Shown here in pieces: positions 50,928-58,805 of a DNA stretch of 64,000 nt. Position 1 is the first letter of the stretch. Each line of letters starts with the position of its first letter. Under the pieces are notes generated by a model. That model made no database searches. It was not told where the DNA came from and was given only the letters and a program-made list of their open reading frames with translations. A program made the translations under genes and the position numbers. Origin of the DNA: Planctomycetota bacterium (lineage in GTDB: Bacteria > Planctomycetota > Planctomycetia > Pirellulales > Lacipirellulaceae); the NCBI GenBank assembly GCA_029781135.1, contig JAKOXH010000026.1, positions 124,001-188,000 of the forward strand. Direction: 5' to 3'.

Positions 50928-52373
50928 ATGGCGATTCACTCCCAAGTTGTTGTCCTCGGCGGCGGGCCGGGTGGATATGCGGCCGCGTTCATGGCCGCCG
51001 ACCTCGGTCTGGAGACCACCATTGTCGAGGCCGACCCCCGGCTTGGCGGAACCTGCTTGCTCCGTGGCTGTATCCCTTCCAAAGCACTACTGCACGTGGC
51101 GAAAGTCCTCAGCGAAGCCGGCGAAATGGCCGACTGGGGCATCGAATTCGCCAAGCCCAAGATTTCCATCGACAAGGTTCGCGCCCGTAAAGAAAAGGTC
51201 ATCGATACGCTCACCGGCGGCTTGGCTCAATTGGCCAAGCGTCGCAATGTCCGCGTCATTAACGCCCGCGGCATTTTTGTCGACTCGCAAACGCTGCAGT
51301 TGGAAGCCGTTCACCCCTCGCTCTCGGGGAAAGGGGACGGGGGTGAGGGCAGCGAGCGGCTGACGTTCGAGCATTGCATTCTGGCGACCGGCTCGGTGCC
51401 GGCCATGCCGAAGATGTTCAAAATCGACTCGCCCCGCGTCATGGATTCCACGGGCGCATTGGCGCTACAAGATGTGCCTGAATCGCTTTTGGTAATTGGC
51501 GGTGGCTACATCGGCTTGGAAATGGCCACCGTTTACTCGGAACTTGGCTCCAAGGTGACCGTGGTGGAACTCTTGGACGGCCTACTGCCTGGTGCCGATC
51601 GCGACCTCGTGAAGCCGCTAGAAAAACGCCTGCGCGAACGCTTGGCCGGCGTCTACGTCGCCACCAAGGTTGTCGAATTGAAAAGCGCGGGCGACAAAGT
51701 CGAAGTCATCACCGAAGGAGCAGAATTTTCGGGCTCGCACGCGTTCGACCGTGTGCTGGTGTCGATCGGTCGGCGGCCGGTGACCAGCGGCATCGGACTC
51801 GAAAACACGCAGGTGAAAGTCAACGACAAGGGCTTTGTCGTCGTCAACGATCAGCAGCAAACGGCCGACCCGCACATTTGGGCGATTGGCGATGTCGCCG
51901 GCGAGCCGATGTTGGCTCATAAAGCGTCGCACGAAGGCAAGATTGCGGCCGAGGTGATTGCCGGCCGGCCCGCCGCCTTCGAGCCGCAGGCGATTCCGGC
52001 CGTCGTTTTCACCGACCCCGAAATTGCATGGGCGGGGCTCACGATGAACGAGGCCGAGCGTGCCGGCCGCGATGTAACGACAGCCGTTTACCCGTGGCAA
52101 GCGAGCGGCCGGGCCATCGCGAATGGCCGCACCGACGGAATGACGCGGTGGGTGATCGATCCCACGACCGATCGCGTGCTAGGTTGTGGAATTGTCGGCT
52201 CGGGTGCCGGTGAGCTGATTGCCGAAGCAGTCGTGGCCATTGAAATGGGCTGCACGATTCGCGATCTGGCCGACTCGATTCACCCCCACCCCACGCTGAG
52301 TGAAACGCTGGCATTTGCCGGCGAAGTCCACCTCGGCACCGCGACGGAAGTGTATCGGCCGAAGCGAAAATAA
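50928..52373 (+). CDS. lpdA: Dihydrolipoyl dehydrogenase (E3)
   Basis: 481 residues. Re-oxidises dihydrolipoamide of the E2 subunit, with FAD and NAD+. Visible: FAD motif VVLGGGPGGYAAAF (residues 8-21), redox disulfide Cys43/Cys48 in GGTCLLRGCIPSK, LATGSVPAMPK, the NAD motif VIGGGYIGLEMATVYSELGS, FAIGDVAGEPMLAHKASHEG-type region (written here as IWAIGDVAGEPMLAHKASHE) and the HPHPTLSET end with the catalytic His-Glu pair. Near residue 128 is an extra Gly/Ser-rich stretch (HPSLSGKGDGGEGSERL) with repeat-like DNA. First gene of the lpdA-aceE-aceF set. Confidence 0.95.
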   Translation: MAIHSQVVVLGGGPGGYAAAFMAADLGLETTIVEADPRLGGTCLLRGCIPSKALLHVAKVLSEAGEMADWGIEFAKPKISIDKVRARKEKVIDTLTGGLAQLAKRRNVRVINARGIFVDSQTLQLEAVHPSLSGKGDGGEGSERLTFEHCILATGSVPAMPKMFKIDSPRVMDSTGALALQDVPESLLVIGGGYIGLEMATVYSELGSKVTVVELLDGLLPGADRDLVKPLEKRLRERLAGVYVATKVVELKSAGDKVEVITEGAEFSGSHAFDRVLVSIGRRPVTSGIGLENTQVKVNDKGFVVVNDQQQTADPHIWAIGDVAGEPMLAHKASHEGKIAAEVIAGRPAAFEPQAIPAVVFTDPEIAWAGLTMNEAERAGRDVTTAVYPWQASGRAIANGRTDGMTRWVIDPTTDRVLGCGIVGSGAGELIAEAVVAIEMGCTIRDLADSIHPHPTLSETLAFAGEVHLGTATEVYRPKRK

Positions 52374-52403
52374 CCGAATCAGGTACAATTCACCGTGGAG
52401 ACA

Positions 52404-52530
52404 CAAGCGCACAGAGAAATACAAGCAAGAGGGGGAAACAAGGAGAGGGGGAGACTCAACGGTAACACGTTTCGTTTGAATCTCCCCATCTCCCATTCTC
52501 CCCCTCTTTGTGTTGTCCTGTCTCCGCGAA
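52404..52530. repeat. Mirrored purine/pyrimidine spacer between lpdA and aceE
   Basis: The left arm is rich in AGAGGGGGA words (about 52429-52458), the right arm carries their complement (about 52484-52516, TCTCCCATTCTCCCCCTCTT). The two can pair over much of the spacer before aceE. Confidence 0.6.
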
Positions 52531-52557
52531 TAAGAACAAATCCGCAGGACCAGCCGC

Positions 52558-55266
52558 ATGGCTCAAGTAGATATTGCCAACAAACAGAATTCACCGATCC
52601 CAAACGACGTCGACCCGTCCGAAACGGCTGAATGGCTCGAGTCGCTCGACTATGTACTCGAACGCAAGGGGCCGGAGCGCGTGCAGCAGTTGCTGGCCGC
52701 GCTCGAAGAAGCGGCGATTCGCAATGGCGTTGAATTGCCGTTTACCGCGACCACGCCGTACGTCAACACGATCCCGCGCGATAAAGAACCGCGCTACCCT
52801 GGAAAACGGGAGCTCGAACGGCGGATCAAAAGCTTCATTCGCTGGAACGCGATGGCGATGGTCACCCGCGCCAACCGCGATTTCGCGGGCATCGGCGGCC
52901 ACATTTCTACCTATGCTTCCTCCGCCACGCTGTACGAAGTGGCGATGAATCATTTCTTCCGTGGCCGCGGGGAGAGTGGCTACGACGGCGACCAAATCTA
53001 TTTCCAAGGCCACGCTTCGCCGGGCGCGTATGCCCGCGCTTATCTGGAAGGCCGACTGACGGAACAGCAGTTGGTGAACTTCCGCCGCGAGTTGCAGCCG
53101 GGCGGTGGGCTGTCATCCTATCCGCACCCGTGGCTCATGCCGAATTTTTGGGAATTCCCCACGGTGTCGATGGGTCTCGGCCCGATCATGGCGATCTACC
53201 AGGCCCGCTTTAACCGCTACCTCACCGATCGCGGCATTCTCGACCTCTCCCACAAGCACGTCTGGGCGTTTTTGGGCGATGGCGAATGCGACGAGCCGGA
53301 AACTCTCGGCGCGATCACACTCGCCTCGCGCGAGCGGCTCGATAACCTGATCTTCGTCATCAACTGCAACCTGCAACGCCTCGACGGCCCAGTCCGCGGC
53401 AATGGCAAGATCGTCCAGGAACTGGAAGGCGCATTCCGCGGCGCCGGCTGGAACGTCATCAAGGTGATTTGGGGTGGCGATTGGGATCCGCTGCTCGAAA
53501 AGGATGAATCGGGTCTACTGCAACAACGCATGATGGAAGTGCCCGACGGCCAGTACCAAAAATACGTCGTGTCCAGCGGCGATTACATCCGCCAAGATTT
53601 CTTCGGCAAATACCCCGAAGTGGCCGACTTGGTGAAGACCTACTCGGACGAAAAGCTGCAGAAGATGCGCCGCGGCGGCCACGACCCCGAGAAGGTCTAC
53701 GCCGCGTACAAGGCAGCCACCGAATCGAAGGGCAAACCCACGGTCATCCTCGCCAAGACGATCAAGGGTTACGGCCTGGGCGAAGGCGGCGAAGGCCGCA
53801 ACATGACCCACAACCAGAAGAAGCTCAACGAAGAGGAGCTGCGCGAGTTCCGCACGCGATTCGGCATTCCGATCTCGGATGAGCGTGTGGCCGAGGTGCC
53901 GTTCTATCGGCCGCCCGAAGACAGCCCGGAAATGATCTACTTGCGCGAGCGTCGTCAGGCGCTTGGCGGTTCGGTGCCCGCGCGTTCGATCAAGCCGGTA
54001 ACGATGGAGGTGCCGCGCATTGAAGATTACGAGAAATCGCTCGCGAAACTCGTGAGTCGCGGCCCTGGCAAGGAAATGTCGACGACGATGGGCTACGTCC
54101 GCCTGCTGGGCGACCTCTTGCGCGACAAGAAGATCGGCAAGCACATCGTGCCGATCGTGCCCGATGAATCGCGCACGTTCGGCATGGAGGGCCTGTTCCG
54201 CCAGGTCGGCATTTACTCGAGCGTTGGCCAGAACTACGAGCCGGTCGATTCCGATCAACTTGCGTATTACAAGGAAGTCAAGGATGGCCAGTTGCTCGAG
54301 GAGGGCATTACCGAGGCCGGTTCGATGTCGTCGTTCATCGCCGCTGGCACCGCCTACTCATCGCACGGCGTGAACATGATTCCCATGTTCATCTACTATT
54401 CGATGTTCGGCTTCCAACGGATTGGCGACCTGATGTGGGCTGCCGCTGACGCCCGCGCGAAGGGCTTCATCATGGGCGGCACGTACGGCCGCACCACGCT
54501 CAACGGCGAAGGCTTGCAGCACCAGGATGGCCACAGCCTGCTCAACGCCATCGCGTTCCCCACGGTGCGGGCGTACGACCCGGCTTACGCGTACGAAATT
54601 GCCGTGCTGATTTTCGACGGCCTCAAGCGGCTATATGAAGACAACGAAACCGCGATGTACTACATCACGCTGCACAACGAAAACTACGACATGCCCGATA
54701 TGCCGCCCGGCTGCCAAGAGGGCATCATCCGCGGCATGTACAAGGTGTCGTCCAACGACGCCGGCGGCACGCAACGCGTGCAACTGTTCGGTAGCGGCGC
54801 GATCTTGCGGCACGTGTTGCGGGCGCAAAACATGCTGGCCGAGAAGCATCGAATTTCGAGCGACGTGTGGAGCGTCACCAGCTACACGGAACTGCGGCGC
54901 GACGCGCAAGAGTGCGAGCGGTGGAACATGCTTCATCCCACGGAAACGCCGCGCGTGCCGTATGTGGCCCGCATGTTGGCTGGCGTCGAGGGCCCATGTG
55001 TGGCCTCGTCGGATAACGTCCGTGCCGTGGCCGAGCAGGTCAATCCTTGGGTGCCCGGCGGCCTGTTCGCCCTCGGCACCGATGGCATGGGCCGCAGCGA
55101 AAGCCGCGGCGCTCTCCGTCGCCATTTTGAAGTCGATGCCGAGTGCATCACCCTCGCCACGCTGTACCAACTCAAGAAGCAAGGCAAATGCGACGGCCAA
55201 TGCGTCGCCAACGCCGTGCGAGATTTAGGTATCGATCCGGAAAAACAATCAGCGCTGTACGCGTAA
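52558..55266 (+). CDS. aceE: Pyruvate dehydrogenase E1, homodimeric type
   Basis: 902 residues. Decarboxylates pyruvate with thiamine diphosphate and passes the acetyl group to lipoyl-E2. It is the single-chain (E. coli AceE) type: ETAEWLESLDYVLERKGPER near the start, GHISTYASSATLYEVAMNHF, GDQIYFQGHASPGAYARAYL, the TPP-Mg motif FLGDGECDEPETLGAI (about residue 237), and in the second half YSRTFGMEGLFRQVGIYS-type stretch, GLQHQDGHSLLNAIAFPTVR and VPGGLFALGTDGMGRSESRG. Between lpdA and aceF with short spacers, so one operon is likely. Confidence 0.96.
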   Translation: MAQVDIANKQNSPIPNDVDPSETAEWLESLDYVLERKGPERVQQLLAALEEAAIRNGVELPFTATTPYVNTIPRDKEPRYPGKRELERRIKSFIRWNAMAMVTRANRDFAGIGGHISTYASSATLYEVAMNHFFRGRGESGYDGDQIYFQGHASPGAYARAYLEGRLTEQQLVNFRRELQPGGGLSSYPHPWLMPNFWEFPTVSMGLGPIMAIYQARFNRYLTDRGILDLSHKHVWAFLGDGECDEPETLGAITLASRERLDNLIFVINCNLQRLDGPVRGNGKIVQELEGAFRGAGWNVIKVIWGGDWDPLLEKDESGLLQQRMMEVPDGQYQKYVVSSGDYIRQDFFGKYPEVADLVKTYSDEKLQKMRRGGHDPEKVYAAYKAATESKGKPTVILAKTIKGYGLGEGGEGRNMTHNQKKLNEEELREFRTRFGIPISDERVAEVPFYRPPEDSPEMIYLRERRQALGGSVPARSIKPVTMEVPRIEDYEKSLAKLVSRGPGKEMSTTMGYVRLLGDLLRDKKIGKHIVPIVPDESRTFGMEGLFRQVGIYSSVGQNYEPVDSDQLAYYKEVKDGQLLEEGITEAGSMSSFIAAGTAYSSHGVNMIPMFIYYSMFGFQRIGDLMWAAADARAKGFIMGGTYGRTTLNGEGLQHQDGHSLLNAIAFPTVRAYDPAYAYEIAVLIFDGLKRLYEDNETAMYYITLHNENYDMPDMPPGCQEGIIRGMYKVSSNDAGGTQRVQLFGSGAILRHVLRAQNMLAEKHRISSDVWSVTSYTELRRDAQECERWNMLHPTETPRVPYVARMLAGVEGPCVASSDNVRAVAEQVNPWVPGGLFALGTDGMGRSESRGALRRHFEVDAECITLATLYQLKKQGKCDGQCVANAVRDLGIDPEKQSALYA

Positions 55267-55360
55267 ATAGAAAAGGATGCGGGATGCGGGATACAGGGGG
55301 GCAGGGATCTGTGATTCCTATCCCTGCCCCCAGCATCCTGCATTCTCAATCCTCAATCTT
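55266..55360. repeat. Mirrored spacer between aceE and aceF
   Basis: GGATGCGGGATGCGGGATAC and GGGGGCAGGGAT on the left, ATCCCTGCCCCC and CAGCATCCTGCATTC on the right. A hairpin of about 12 bp (GGGGGCAGGGAT/ATCCCTGCCCCC) with outer weaker pairing. Confidence 0.7.
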
Positions 55361-55362
55361 AT

Positions 55363-56814
55363 ATGGCAACGCAAATCAAACTCCCCAATCTCGGCGAAAA
55401 CATCGCGTCCGGCGACGTCCTCACGATTTTCGTGAGCGAGGGCGATACCGTGAAGGCGAACCAGGACCTCATGGAGGTCGAAACCGACAAGGCCACGATG
55501 CCGATCCCCACGCCGCAGGCCGGCAAGATCGTGAAGATCCTCGTCCACGAAGGCGACACCATCGCCATCGGCGCCCCGATCGTCGAACTCGAACCCACCG
55601 GCACCTCCGAAAAACCATCAGCCGCCGCACCCGCTCCCGGCGAGCCCGCTTCAGCGGGCGGGAAACCCGCCGCCCCGAAACCAAGTGAGCCGTCGGCGAA
55701 GCAAGTTACTCAGCGTGCGAAAGAAGTCGATGTCGTCGCCGGCGACGAGAAGGAAACAGTCGAACCGCCCCGCAAGCCGCAATTGAAAAAGCACGAACCG
55801 GAGCCAGAGGAAGACGACGAACCAGCCCCCGCGCCAGTCGCCACGAAGACCAAGGCCAAGCCCGTCGCCTCGGCCGAAGCCGAGCCCGATGAAGTCCCCG
55901 GCGATGGTCACGCCTCGGCCGCGGCCGGCCCCGCCGTCCGCCGCCTCGCACGGCAACTCGGAGTGGATCTTCGCCGCGTACGCCCCACCGGCGCCGGTGG
56001 TCGCGTCACCGAGGAAGATGTCCGCGCCCACGTCCGCGAAACCAATGAACAGGTTGCTGCCGCGGCCCCGCGCGGCGTCACGCCGCCCGGTTCGCCCAAT
56101 ACCGACGACTTCGGCGGCGTGCGGCTCGAGAAGATGTCGCGGATGCGGCAAACCATCGCCCGCAACATGGTCGAGTCGTACACGACGATCCCGCAACTGA
56201 CGAACTTCGACGATGCCGACGTCACCGACCTCGAGGACTTACGCGAGCAAAGCAAGGTCGACTATGCCGATCGCGGCATCAAGCTCACCGCCATGTCGTT
56301 CGTCATCAAGGCGGTGGCCTCGTCACTCAAGCGGCATCCCACGCTCAACGCGTCGGTCGATATGGAAACGAACACGATCATTTACAAGGAGTACGTGAAC
56401 ATCGGCATCGCGGTCGATACCGAACGTGGCCTCATCGTGCCCGTGCTGCGCGATGCCGATCGCAAGAGCATTTCGCAAATCGCGTCCGAGATCGACGAGC
56501 TTGCCGCCACGGTGCGGGAAGGCAAATTCGATCTCGAACTACTCAAGGGCGGCACGTTTACAATCAGTAATCTGGGTTCGGTCGGCGGCACCTATTCGAC
56601 GCCCATCATCAACCCGCCGCAGGTGGCGATCCTGCTCGTCGGCCGGTCGCGCATCGTACCGCAGTACCTCGACGACGAACTCGCGCCGCGCCTGCTGATG
56701 CCGCTCTCGATCACCTACGACCACCGCCTGGTCGATGGCGCCGCCGCCGCCCGCTTCACCAACGAAGTAAAAGGCTACCTCGCCGCGCCAGGACGGCTGC
56801 TCCTGGCACCATAA
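55363..56814 (+). CDS. aceF: Dihydrolipoamide acetyltransferase (E2)
   Basis: 483 residues. One lipoyl domain at 1-80 with the lipoyl lysine K43 in VETDKATMPIP, a long Pro/Ala-rich linker with charged repeats, the E1/E3-binding domain near 186-222 (AGPAVRRLARQLGVDLRRVR then TGAGGRVTEEDVRAHVRE), and the catalytic domain from about 245 with EKMSRMRQTIARNMVESYTT and the active-site ITYDHRLVDGAAAARF near residue 453. In the linker, residues 93-100 (GEPASAGG) are coded by a copy of the REP palindrome at 55639-55662. E2 is the core of the pyruvate dehydrogenase complex. Confidence 0.96.
   Translation: MATQIKLPNLGENIASGDVLTIFVSEGDTVKANQDLMEVETDKATMPIPTPQAGKIVKILVHEGDTIAIGAPIVELEPTGTSEKPSAAAPAPGEPASAGGKPAAPKPSEPSAKQVTQRAKEVDVVAGDEKETVEPPRKPQLKKHEPEPEEDDEPAPAPVATKTKAKPVASAEAEPDEVPGDGHASAAAGPAVRRLARQLGVDLRRVRPTGAGGRVTEEDVRAHVRETNEQVAAAAPRGVTPPGSPNTDDFGGVRLEKMSRMRQTIARNMVESYTTIPQLTNFDDADVTDLEDLREQSKVDYADRGIKLTAMSFVIKAVASSLKRHPTLNASVDMETNTIIYKEYVNIGIAVDTERGLIVPVLRDADRKSISQIASEIDELAATVREGKFDLELLKGGTFTISNLGSVGGTYSTPIINPPQVAILLVGRSRIVPQYLDDELAPRLLMPLSITYDHRLVDGAAAARFTNEVKGYLAAPGRLLLAP
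55639..55662 (+). repeat. REP palindrome inside aceF (in frame)
   Basis: GGCGAG followed by the hairpin CCCGCTTCAGCGGG and CGGG. Exact complement of the copy at 57486-57509 downstream of the RAYT gene. Translates as GEPASAGG in the flexible linker of E2. Confidence 0.9.
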
Positions 56815-56833
56815 ATGGGCGAATTTCACTCAT

Positions 56834-56858
56834 GGCGAGCCCCGCTTCAGCGGGCGGG
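56834..56858 (+). repeat. REP palindrome upstream of the RAYT gene
   Basis: GGCGAGCCCCGCTTCAGCGG then GCGGG; differs from the aceF copy by one extra C. It lies 40 bases before the transposase start and is mirrored by the copy at 57486. Confidence 0.9.
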
Positions 56859-56897
56859 AGATTGACGTTGCCAATTCGCAGAAATAAAATCCCCGCT

Positions 56898-57497
56898 ATG
56901 TCGAAGCGCATTACCCACGTTTCGCGCAGCACCAACGCCGAATACCACGGCCGCAAACGCTACGAACATTGGCTCGTCGACAACCAGGTCTACTTCATTA
57001 CCGCCCGTTGCCGTGCCCAATTTCCTGCGTTCGTCGGCGAAGTTGCCAAGAACATCTTCTGGGATCGTTTCGACTACTACACGCACGAGTTTGGCTTCGT
57101 GCCGTGGGTCACGTCGCTTATCGATAACCACTATCACACGCTCGGTTACCTGCGATTGGGCGACAATCTGCCCCGCATGATGCAGCGGATTCATGGTTCC
57201 GTGGCGAAGCTCGTGAACGATACGCTCGCGGCCCGCCTCACTCCATTCTGGCGCGATGCCAAAGGCAAGGAGTATTTCGATGGTTGCATCCGCGACGAAC
57301 GGCAAGCTCGGCTGGCCTATCGCTACACGCTGCGGCAAGCCGAACGGCACCACATCGTGAATGACTATCGCACTTACCCGCACACCCGGGTTAACGTTGC
57401 ATTGGAGCGTGCCATTGGTCGCGCATTGGAACTCAAAGCGTTTATGGAAGGCGTGCCCTACAAACGATACCTCGATCGCCAACGCCCCGCCCGCTGA
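56898..57497 (+). CDS. REP-associated tyrosine transposase (RAYT, Y1 family)
   Basis: 199 residues from the ATG at 56898; the frame is open upstream through the left REP copy. Y1/HUH domain: VYFITARCRAQFPAFVGEVA, the HUH motif H78-Y79-H80 in SLIDNHYHTLGYLRLGDNLP, then MMQRIHGSVAKLVNDTLA, GCIRDERQARLAYRYTLRQA with a candidate catalytic Tyr near residues 140-143, and GVPYKRYLDRQ at the end. RAYTs nick and join single-stranded REP palindromes and are domesticated relatives of IS200/IS605. The stop lies inside the right REP copy, as the coding end RQRPAR overlaps 57486-57497. Confidence 0.9.
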   Translation: MSKRITHVSRSTNAEYHGRKRYEHWLVDNQVYFITARCRAQFPAFVGEVAKNIFWDRFDYYTHEFGFVPWVTSLIDNHYHTLGYLRLGDNLPRMMQRIHGSVAKLVNDTLAARLTPFWRDAKGKEYFDGCIRDERQARLAYRYTLRQAERHHIVNDYRTYPHTRVNVALERAIGRALELKAFMEGVPYKRYLDRQRPAR

Positions 57498-57509
57498 AGC
57501 GGGCTCGCC
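57486..57509 (-). repeat. REP palindrome at the 3' end of the RAYT gene (inverted)
   Basis: Exact reverse complement of 55639-55662. With the copy at 56834 it brackets the RAYT gene in mirrored orientation. It overlaps the last codons. Confidence 0.92.
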
Positions 57510-57521
57510 CACCGTCCTTCC

Positions 57522-57545
57522 GGCGAGCCTGCTTCAGCAGGCGGG
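57522..57545 (+). repeat. REP palindrome variant with compensating changes
   Basis: GGCGAGCCTGCTTCAGCAGG then CGGG: relative to 55639, C to T in the left arm and G to A in the right arm, so the stem is kept. 12 bases after the inverted copy, forming a head-to-head pair. Confidence 0.9.
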
Positions 57546-57582
57546 CATTCGGCGCAACACACATGAAGCACTCCCCCCGCAC

Positions 57583-58662
57583 TCACTGCTTAATCGCCTG
57601 CAGCGGGAAGCACAGAATCGGAATCGCCATCGATGCGACGCCCAACAGCCAGCGAAAGTCGTCGAGTTCCACGCTGTCGTCGGCCGTCGGCGGGTGGTGA
57701 ATGCCGAGCAGGATCACCAGGATCAGCATCGGCGTCCAAATCGCCGCTTGTTCCAGGTTCAGCACCACATAGGCGATTGCCACGATGATGAACGCCCGTG
57801 CGATTTTGTAAGCATCGCGGCCAAAGAGCGCGTAAATCGTGTGGCCGCCATCGAGTTGGCTCACCGGCATCATGTTGAGGCCAGTGATGAGCATGCCGAC
57901 CCAGCCAGCCATGAAGAATGGGTTCAACTGCGACACCGATACCCACGAGGCATTCGCCGCCCACTGGGGATGCATCCACTCGATCATCCAGCGCACGATC
58001 ACCGGGTTGTAGAGTTGGATGTCATTGGGCGCGACGGGGGTGCCTAAGTCTAGTTGTCTTACACCGAAGAACAGAATTGGTGCCGCCACCACCAAGCCCG
58101 CCAGCGGCCCCGCGACGCCGATATCAAAAATTTGCTTGCGGTTCGCCCGCATGCCATCCATGCTGATGACGGCCCCCATCGTGCCGATCAGGCTGAATGG
58201 CACCGGAATGCACAGCGGGTAGCTAGCCGGAATGCGATAACGCACCGTTTGCAGGAAGTGCCCCATTTCGTGCGTTAGCAAGATGGCCAGCACGGCCCCC
58301 ATGTACGTCAGGCCTTGCTGCCAATGATTGGCGACCACTTGTTGGATGCTCGTGGTCCAATCGACCGCTTGCGGTCGCCAGTTCGTGGCCCCCACCCAAA
58401 ATGTCGAGAGGCACGTGGCGACGAATAGCAGAATCGGCAACACGATACGACGGCGCGGCGCACCGCGCAAGTCGCTCGCCTGCAGTTCTGGCAAGGGCGG
58501 AAAAGAATCCGCCGGCAACCCCGTGCGCAGCACACCATGCGAAACGATGATGGGCTGGTGGAGCTTTTCGCCGTCACTCCCGCCGACAGGAGCGACCAAG
58601 TCTTGAGAAGTTCGAGGGGGCGTTTGCGCAGACGGCGGATTCGGAGGCTCAGGCGTACTCAT
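57583..58662 (-). CDS. M50-family (site-2 protease-like) membrane metalloprotease
   Basis: 359 residues from the ATG at 58662 (MSTPEPPNPPSAQTPPRTSQ). A Pro-rich, cytoplasm-like N-terminus is followed by several membrane segments. The zinc site HExxH is in LAILLTHEMGHFLQTVRYR (about residue 146), and the second zinc ligand is the Asp of MMPVSQLDGGHTIYALFG near residue 275. FGVRQLDLGTPVAPND and PVPFSLIGTMGAVISM lie between. The family cuts membrane proteins, often to release regulators. Substrate unknown; the neighbouring genes (HDOD protein, RAYT) do not help. Confidence 0.93.
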   Translation of the reverse strand: MSTPEPPNPPSAQTPPRTSQDLVAPVGGSDGEKLHQPIIVSHGVLRTGLPADSFPPLPELQASDLRGAPRRRIVLPILLFVATCLSTFWVGATNWRPQAVDWTTSIQQVVANHWQQGLTYMGAVLAILLTHEMGHFLQTVRYRIPASYPLCIPVPFSLIGTMGAVISMDGMRANRKQIFDIGVAGPLAGLVVAAPILFFGVRQLDLGTPVAPNDIQLYNPVIVRWMIEWMHPQWAANASWVSVSQLNPFFMAGWVGMLITGLNMMPVSQLDGGHTIYALFGRDAYKIARAFIIVAIAYVVLNLEQAAIWTPMLILVILLGIHHPPTADDSVELDDFRWLLGVASMAIPILCFPLQAIKQ

Positions 58663-58805
58663 GAGGGAATGATACCACGCTCGATGTCGCTGGCGTAGTG
58701 GATGATTTAACGGTGCCGCTAGATCGAGAATGGCAGGATCGCGACGACGGTCGCCCGCCGAACACTTCTTTCTCGCTCCTCGCAACTCGCGCCTCGTTCC
58801 TCCTC

